Positions 60,198 to 64,000 of a stretch of DNA of 64,000 nucleotides are shown here, one piece after another. Source of the stretch: Deltaproteobacteria bacterium (GTDB lineage Bacteria; Myxococcota; UBA727; VGSZ01); assembly GCA_016177705.1 (NCBI GenBank), contig JACOUT010000004.1:310001-374000 (forward strand), given 5' to 3'. Both the position numbers and the translations under genes were made by a program. Each line of letters opens with the position of its first letter. The first letter of the stretch is position 1. Below the pieces are notes generated by a model, which was not told where the DNA came from, searched no databases, and saw only the letters and a program-made list of their open reading frames with translations.

Positions 60198-60979
60198 GGG
60201 TAGGTCGGGTCGCAGCACGGTAGGTCGGACGGATAGCAATCCGCCGCGGACATGCCCGACCCGGGGATGTCGAAGTCCCACAGTGATAGCGACGCCTGGC
60301 CGCACACGCCGACGTAATAGGCAGGTACCGAGCTGGCGCCGGTACAAAAGTACGGAACGGCATCGGCATCGCACGCTCGAACTGCCGCCCACACCTCCGA
60401 GGCCGGCGGAAGCGAGGATGGGATCCATAGCGGCATCTCGTCGGCGACAGCCTGCTCGTTGATGACACCCGGCAGCTCAGGGAGCACGTGAACCGCAATC
60501 CGCCCGGTCGACAGCCAGTCGATAGTCAGCGTGATCCCTGCGAGCTGTTCTTCGTCACTGACCCAGACGTCCGTGAATTCCAAAGTCGGTGGATACCCGC
60601 GCGTTGCAGCGATCGAAAGAACCGTGTCAACGAGGTCCTGCTCGATCGAGCTGTCAACGCAGTTTCCCGGGCCGCAGGTGTCGTAGAAGCTCGCCCAGTA
60701 GCAATTTGCATAATTGGGCTCGCCATCCTCGTTCGTGAGGTCATCGAGAGTTTCTGGGATGAAGCCGCAGTCGCCCTCCCCCTCGCCGACATCTCCTTCT
60801 CCTTCTCCTTCTCCTTCTCCTTCTCCTTCTCCCGCGCTGCCACCGTCAACCGTGCCGGCATCGACATGCCCTGGAGCATCGCCCGCGTCTGCCCCTACAT
60901 TCGCGGGTGACGGGCAGGCACAAAGCCCTGCGGCCGCTAGCAACCGCGCTACAGGGTGGGTACGGCGGGCGTAGCTCAC
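60194..60979 (-). CDS. Lipoprotein with Glu-Gly linker, unknown
   Basis: 261 residues from GTG 60979, overlapping the metalloprotease stop (GTGA). The leader LLAAAGLCAC offers a lipobox (Cys20 or Cys22). An Asp/Gly-rich segment and a Gly-Glu repeat (about 50-70) follow, as in the lectin lipoprotein at 36 kb. The globular part has Cys pairs (NCYWASFYDTCGPGNC, RACDADAVPYFC) and a DVWVSDEEQLAGITLTIDWL beta segment. The tail CYPSDLPCCDPTYP recurs in the next peptide. Codon use is less GC-rich than the surroundings. Confidence 0.68.
   Translation of the reverse strand: MSYARRTHPVARLLAAAGLCACPSPANVGADAGDAPGHVDAGTVDGGSAGEGEGEGEGEGEGDVGEGEGDCGFIPETLDDLTNEDGEPNYANCYWASFYDTCGPGNCVDSSIEQDLVDTVLSIAATRGYPPTLEFTDVWVSDEEQLAGITLTIDWLSTGRIAVHVLPELPGVINEQAVADEMPLWIPSSLPPASEVWAAVRACDADAVPYFCTGASSVPAYYVGVCGQASLSLWDFDIPGSGMSAADCYPSDLPCCDPTYP
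60791..60833. repeat. Simple-sequence repeat encoding Gly-Glu linker
   Basis: Seven CTTCTC hexamer units (plus strand) inside the lipoprotein gene, read on the minus strand as GGAGAA-type Gly-Glu pairs. Confidence 0.75.
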
Positions 60980-62376
60980 TGGTCGATGTTGTGCCCGGTG
61001 GCGGGCACGTTTGCGTTCCAGTTCGCGTTGAGCGTGCCAGGGGCGTTTTCTGCGCACGCGTCGAGGTCCCAGTAGGCGGTGTCGACACCAACCGGGCCGC
61101 AGTCCCGGAGCCATTGTCCAATAGCTGTAAACGACGGCGGTGATGCTCCATCCGTATGGATGCCCCAGAACACGCGGGTCCAGTCAACCTCCGTGCTGAC
61201 GTAGCTCATCGAGGGGTCGGGGCACTTGTCGAACCACGACGCTTCCATGGGATGCGCCGCCTCGGCGTTCTGCCCGTTTGTAAAGTCGTCGCGCGCGGTC
61301 CCGGGGTCGGGCCCGTCATCTGCAGCGCAGTCGATCATCGGCCCGTGCCGGAGTTGCCAAGTGTACTGTGTGTCAATGTTCCACAGGGAGTACTTGTACG
61401 CGCAGTCCTGCTGGCTGTGGCTGTTCCACACGTCGGCGGAGTAGAAGTTGGCAAACGCCTCATCGTACGCGCAGTTCGCGTTCTCTACGCTCCACATCGC
61501 ATGCGCGCCGGAGCCAGCGGCGTCGCATGGGTGGCCGCCGGCGTAGTTGCAGTTTCCGCCGTTCGCGTTGCCATTCGTGATGGAGTGCGCGAGCTGATGC
61601 CCAAGCTCATGAATGAGCATGAACTTGGTGTTGTCTCCCTCGGGTTTCATCGAGGAGACCCACCAAGTGCCGTCCGGATTCGTCAACGATTGGTTGGTCT
61701 TGTTGCCGCCTTCGACATAGCAGCCGTCGGGAGGGGTGCCGGCGCAGGAGCAGTCCCCATACTGGTTCCCTGCTACGACGCACGAACTGCCGCTCACCGC
61801 GCAATCGCACCGATAGTAGTAGTACCAGTTGCCGACCTCGCCACCGGCATGTCGGAACAACGCATAGCTCCCGGCGACGTATGCGTAGAACACGTCGGAC
61901 AGCACCTCGGTGTCATGGTCATCCGACCCGACCAGCGTGATGTTGACGTCGAACGGCGTTGCCGTTGGAATGAAGGTCGCGGCTGCGATCCGCGACGAGC
62001 GGTTGGGCGCCTGCGACACCAGGTGGTTCGATTGAACCAAGCCCTCGCTCCACACCCACATGATGTGGGTAACGGACGCCGGAACCTCAAAGTTCGCCGT
62101 GCAACCCGCGGGCACGCCAGGGGCGAAGCCGTCGCCGAGATTCCCCGACGCCACCGCCGTCCCTCCCCTCGTGATCAGGTAGCTGGCACCGTAGGGGGGG
62201 CGGAGCCGGGTCTGCTCCTTCCAGTTGTCCTCCTTGACGCCATTGGTGAGCGTCCAAGTGGGGTCGGAGTCCGTGTAGGTGACTTGGATCTTGACGCACG
62301 CCTGCGCGGTGTACGCAGAGGCCGCGCTCGAGCAGAGCGACGGCATGACCGCAAGGAGTACCAGGTACCGGGTCAT
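60976..62376 (-). CDS. Secreted zinc metalloprotease-like protein (HELGH)
   Basis: 466 residues from ATG 62376, with GGAGG 4 bp upstream. Signal peptide MTRYLVLLAVMPSLCSSAASA. The zinc motif HELGH is at residues 256-260 (LIHELGHQLAHS). A third ligand may be in NCAYDEAFANFYS, about 50 residues later. Many Cys pairs (RCDCAVSGSSC, GDCSCAG) indicate extracellular folding. I cannot assign a peptidase family. It is the second gene of a four-gene block, linked by ATGA and GTGA overlaps. Confidence 0.78.
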   Translation of the reverse strand: MTRYLVLLAVMPSLCSSAASAYTAQACVKIQVTYTDSDPTWTLTNGVKEDNWKEQTRLRPPYGASYLITRGGTAVASGNLGDGFAPGVPAGCTANFEVPASVTHIMWVWSEGLVQSNHLVSQAPNRSSRIAAATFIPTATPFDVNITLVGSDDHDTEVLSDVFYAYVAGSYALFRHAGGEVGNWYYYYRCDCAVSGSSCVVAGNQYGDCSCAGTPPDGCYVEGGNKTNQSLTNPDGTWWVSSMKPEGDNTKFMLIHELGHQLAHSITNGNANGGNCNYAGGHPCDAAGSGAHAMWSVENANCAYDEAFANFYSADVWNSHSQQDCAYKYSLWNIDTQYTWQLRHGPMIDCAADDGPDPGTARDDFTNGQNAEAAHPMEASWFDKCPDPSMSYVSTEVDWTRVFWGIHTDGASPPSFTAIGQWLRDCGPVGVDTAYWDLDACAENAPGTLNANWNANVPATGHNIDQ

Positions 62377-63020
62377 GGTGCCTCCATCGCGAGCGCGTGA
62401 TCGGGGTCGGGCTCGCCGTCGTCCTCACCGGGCACCGGGGCCGCACGCGGCACGACTCGTGCCGGGCTGAGGATGACGCCGTCGTTTGGGGTGCCGTCGA
62501 GGCGGCCACCGGCGAACGCCAGTGTCCTGGTGGCCACATCGTAGACCCGCAGGGTCGGTCCCTCGAAGTGGTAGCCGACGACGAGTGGGCCATCCTGCCG
62601 CGGGGTCAGCAACCCGTCGGTGTCGCGCAGCTTCGGCATCAAGGTGAGCGCGCCGCCGACCCGCAGCGAGGCACGCCGCAGCCCGATACTGGCGAGCGGA
62701 ATCGTGAACGCGCGCGCCTCGTTGGCGCCGAGCGCGCCCAGCGAGATGGTGACCTGCGCCTGCTGCGTCTCGTCCAGGGCGCGGACCTCGAGCACCGCCT
62801 CGGTCTCCCGGTCGATCTGACTGGCGATCTCGATTGTGAATGTCCCCGTCGCCGCGCTACTCGCCAAGCTGTCGGCCACCACGCGCGCCCGAAACGCGGT
62901 TAGCTCCGGTCCAGAATCGTCGCCTGCCGAAGCACCTGCGGTGAGCGCCTCCGTCTGCGAAGCGCTTGCTAGTGCGGGATCTGCCTCCGCACTACAGCCT
63001 GCGCCCATAAGAAGGAACAA
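62373..63020 (-). CDS. Lipoprotein with disputed start near G9 tract
   Basis: 215 residues if TTG 63020 is the start; ATG 63008 is also in frame. Both leave too little leader before the lipobox MGAGC. The full signal would be LLPVILFLLMGAGC, whose codons lie just upstream in this frame with no start codon. An ATG at 63095 (or 63111/63114) opens another frame with RRAERTGR before a run of nine G (63043-63051). One G fewer would join them. The mature part has beta pattern (FTIEIASQIDRETEAVLEVRAL, ARAFTIPLASIGLRRASLRV). Stop overlaps the metalloprotease start (ATGA). Confidence 0.65.
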   Translation of the reverse strand: MFLLMGAGCSAEADPALASASQTEALTAGASAGDDSGPELTAFRARVVADSLASSAATGTFTIEIASQIDRETEAVLEVRALDETQQAQVTISLGALGANEARAFTIPLASIGLRRASLRVGGALTLMPKLRDTDGLLTPRQDGPLVVGYHFEGPTLRVYDVATRTLAFAGGRLDGTPNDGVILSPARVVPRAAPVPGEDDGEPDPDHALAMEAP

Positions 63021-63042
63021 GATGACGGGGAGGAGGTTGTCT

Positions 63043-63051
63043 CCCCCCCCC
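63043..63051. repeat. Homopolymer C9/G9 tract
   Basis: Nine C on the plus strand, nine G on the coding strand, between an ATG-led frame and the lipoprotein frame. Such tracts commonly slip during replication. Confidence 0.8.
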
Positions 63052-63232
63052 TCGACCAGTGCGCTCGGCTCGTCGGCAGACGCCGATGGCCTGCATTGTA
63101 CGCTCGTCCATCATCACCCCCAGTGATGAAAGCGTAGGCGCTTCCGGCTGTCGGGTCAAACGTGGAAGCGAGCTGATGCGGGAAACGCGGTGCGGTGCCC
63201 GTGGGGGCGCCGGGCCCGCCGATCGAGCGCGT

Positions 63233-63985
63233 TTAATGCACCCACTCGAGCGCCAGCTTGACGACGGCGTCACCCCCGCCGAGGCGGGCGAAGTCCTTGT
63301 CACCGGCGGCCATGGTGATGAACGCATCCTTGTCCGCGCGCAGCGCCTCGCGCAGGTGCTTGACCGCGGTCTCACGGTCGCCTTCGAGCGCGGCGATGCA
63401 GGCCACGTTGTAGTGCGCAGGCGGGAACGCGGGATCGAGCGCCAGCGCCACGGCGAGCGCCTGCTTGGCCTCGAGCGTGTTGCCGAGGTGTTTGTGCGCC
63501 AGGCCGAGGCGCGTGCGAATGCGGGCATCGGCAGGATCGAGCGCCATGGCTTCTTCATACAAGCGGATGGCACCGCCGTGGTTGCCCGCCTTGTCGAGCT
63601 TGAGCGCCGCGTCGGACTTCTGTCGGGCGGGCGTGTCTGCCGGCGGAGCGTTCCAGGTGTGCACCTTGCCCAGCGTGACGTTGGCGATGCGCACGCCCGT
63701 GGGCGCCATGTGGTTCGCCGAGATCAGCGGCTTGTGCCCCGCGCCGGCCTGTTGGTTGCCCTCGCCGACGATCTTGGTGACGCCGAGGCCGCGCGACTCG
63801 TTGACCTCTGCCCACACGCCGACCAGCACCGCCGTGACGTCGATCGCGGGCACCTTGGTGCTCGCCGCCACGTCGGCGATCAGCTCCTTCTTCTGCTCCG
63901 GCGCGAGCGCCTGGAGGTCGGTGTTGTTGGCGCGCGCCCACGCGGCTGCAGCGTCCTTCACCTTGCCGAGCGGTGTCGTGTTCAC
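63233..63985 (-). CDS. TPR-repeat protein
   Basis: 250 residues from GTG 63985, with CAGGAG 5 bp upstream. The N-terminal half (TDLQALAPEQKKELIADVAAS, VTAVLVGVWAEVNE) is helical with no known domain. The C-terminal part carries at least three TPR units (KLDKAGNHGGAIRLYEEAMALDPADA, HKHLGNTLEAKQALAVALALDPAF, YNVACIAALEGDRETAVKHLREALRAD). Cytosolic scaffold; partner unknown. Confidence 0.8.
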   Translation of the reverse strand: MNTTPLGKVKDAAAAWARANNTDLQALAPEQKKELIADVAASTKVPAIDVTAVLVGVWAEVNESRGLGVTKIVGEGNQQAGAGHKPLISANHMAPTGVRIANVTLGKVHTWNAPPADTPARQKSDAALKLDKAGNHGGAIRLYEEAMALDPADARIRTRLGLAHKHLGNTLEAKQALAVALALDPAFPPAHYNVACIAALEGDRETAVKHLREALRADKDAFITMAAGDKDFARLGGGDAVVKLALEWVH

Positions 63986-64000
63986 GGTGGCTCCTGTGGC

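Overview
The window looks like a chromosome segment of a high-GC, Gram-negative bacterium of the Myxococcota or a related former deltaproteobacterial group. The evidence is the dense strongly GC-biased coding, a PEGA-bearing Ser/Thr kinase, a pseudokinase with cyclic-nucleotide domains, a PilZ-AMIN fusion, a J-domain/TPR protein, an MJ0042 zinc-ribbon protein resembling gliding-motility GltJ, fused isobutyryl-CoA mutase (IcmF), and many Cys-rich lipoproteins. There are no rRNA or tRNA genes, CRISPR arrays or transposase genes that I can see.

Layout. 1-5 kb: the N-terminal part of a cNMP-binding/PilT-type ATPase, a secreted SNase-like protein, and two proteins with MopE-type calcium-binding repeats, the second fused to an outer-membrane barrel. 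5-14 kb: ComF, a pseudokinase with two cNMP domains, a hemerythrin-like protein, lipoproteins and an M1 aminopeptidase. 15-25 kb: nadB and nadA for de novo NAD synthesis, an S46 dipeptidyl peptidase, an RRM protein, a palindromic MITE-like element, and a lower-GC two-gene insertion (ATPase plus a small unknown protein) bounded by gene-poor palindrome-rich DNA. 25-37 kb: a TonB receptor divergent from a copper monooxygenase-like operon, PilZ-AMIN, an active-looking Ser/Thr kinase with PEGA, and a lipoprotein with C-type lectin modules behind a Glu-Gly linker. 37-43 kb: icmF followed by PEGA and Cys-rich lipoprotein genes. 43-48 kb: J-domain protein, an isolated rplC, and clpX without clpP. 48-55 kb: a tight run of DHH phosphoesterase, cysteine desulfurase-like protein, zinc-ribbon/TPR membrane protein, dapA and dapB. 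55-60 kb: uncharacterised cytosolic proteins, an HD-domain protein and an SPFH protein. 60-63 kb: a lower-GC block of four overlapping minus-strand genes for a secreted HELGH metalloprotease and its lipoproteins, preceded by a G9 tract that may switch the first gene. 63-64 kb: a TPR protein.

How the genes work together. Genes are packed with 1-4 bp stop/start overlaps (GTGA or ATGA), so most neighbours are probably translationally coupled. Three themes recur: cyclic-nucleotide or phospho-signalling (CNBD, PilZ, kinases), secreted proteases and surface lipoproteins as expected of a predatory or scavenging lifestyle, and metal-linked extracytoplasmic proteins. The best candidates for something undescribed are the 21.1-22.8 kb ATPase operon, the 60-63 kb metalloprotease cassette with its homopolymer switch, the permuted-looking lectin protein at 36-37 kb, and the PilZ-AMIN and CNBD-PilT fusions.
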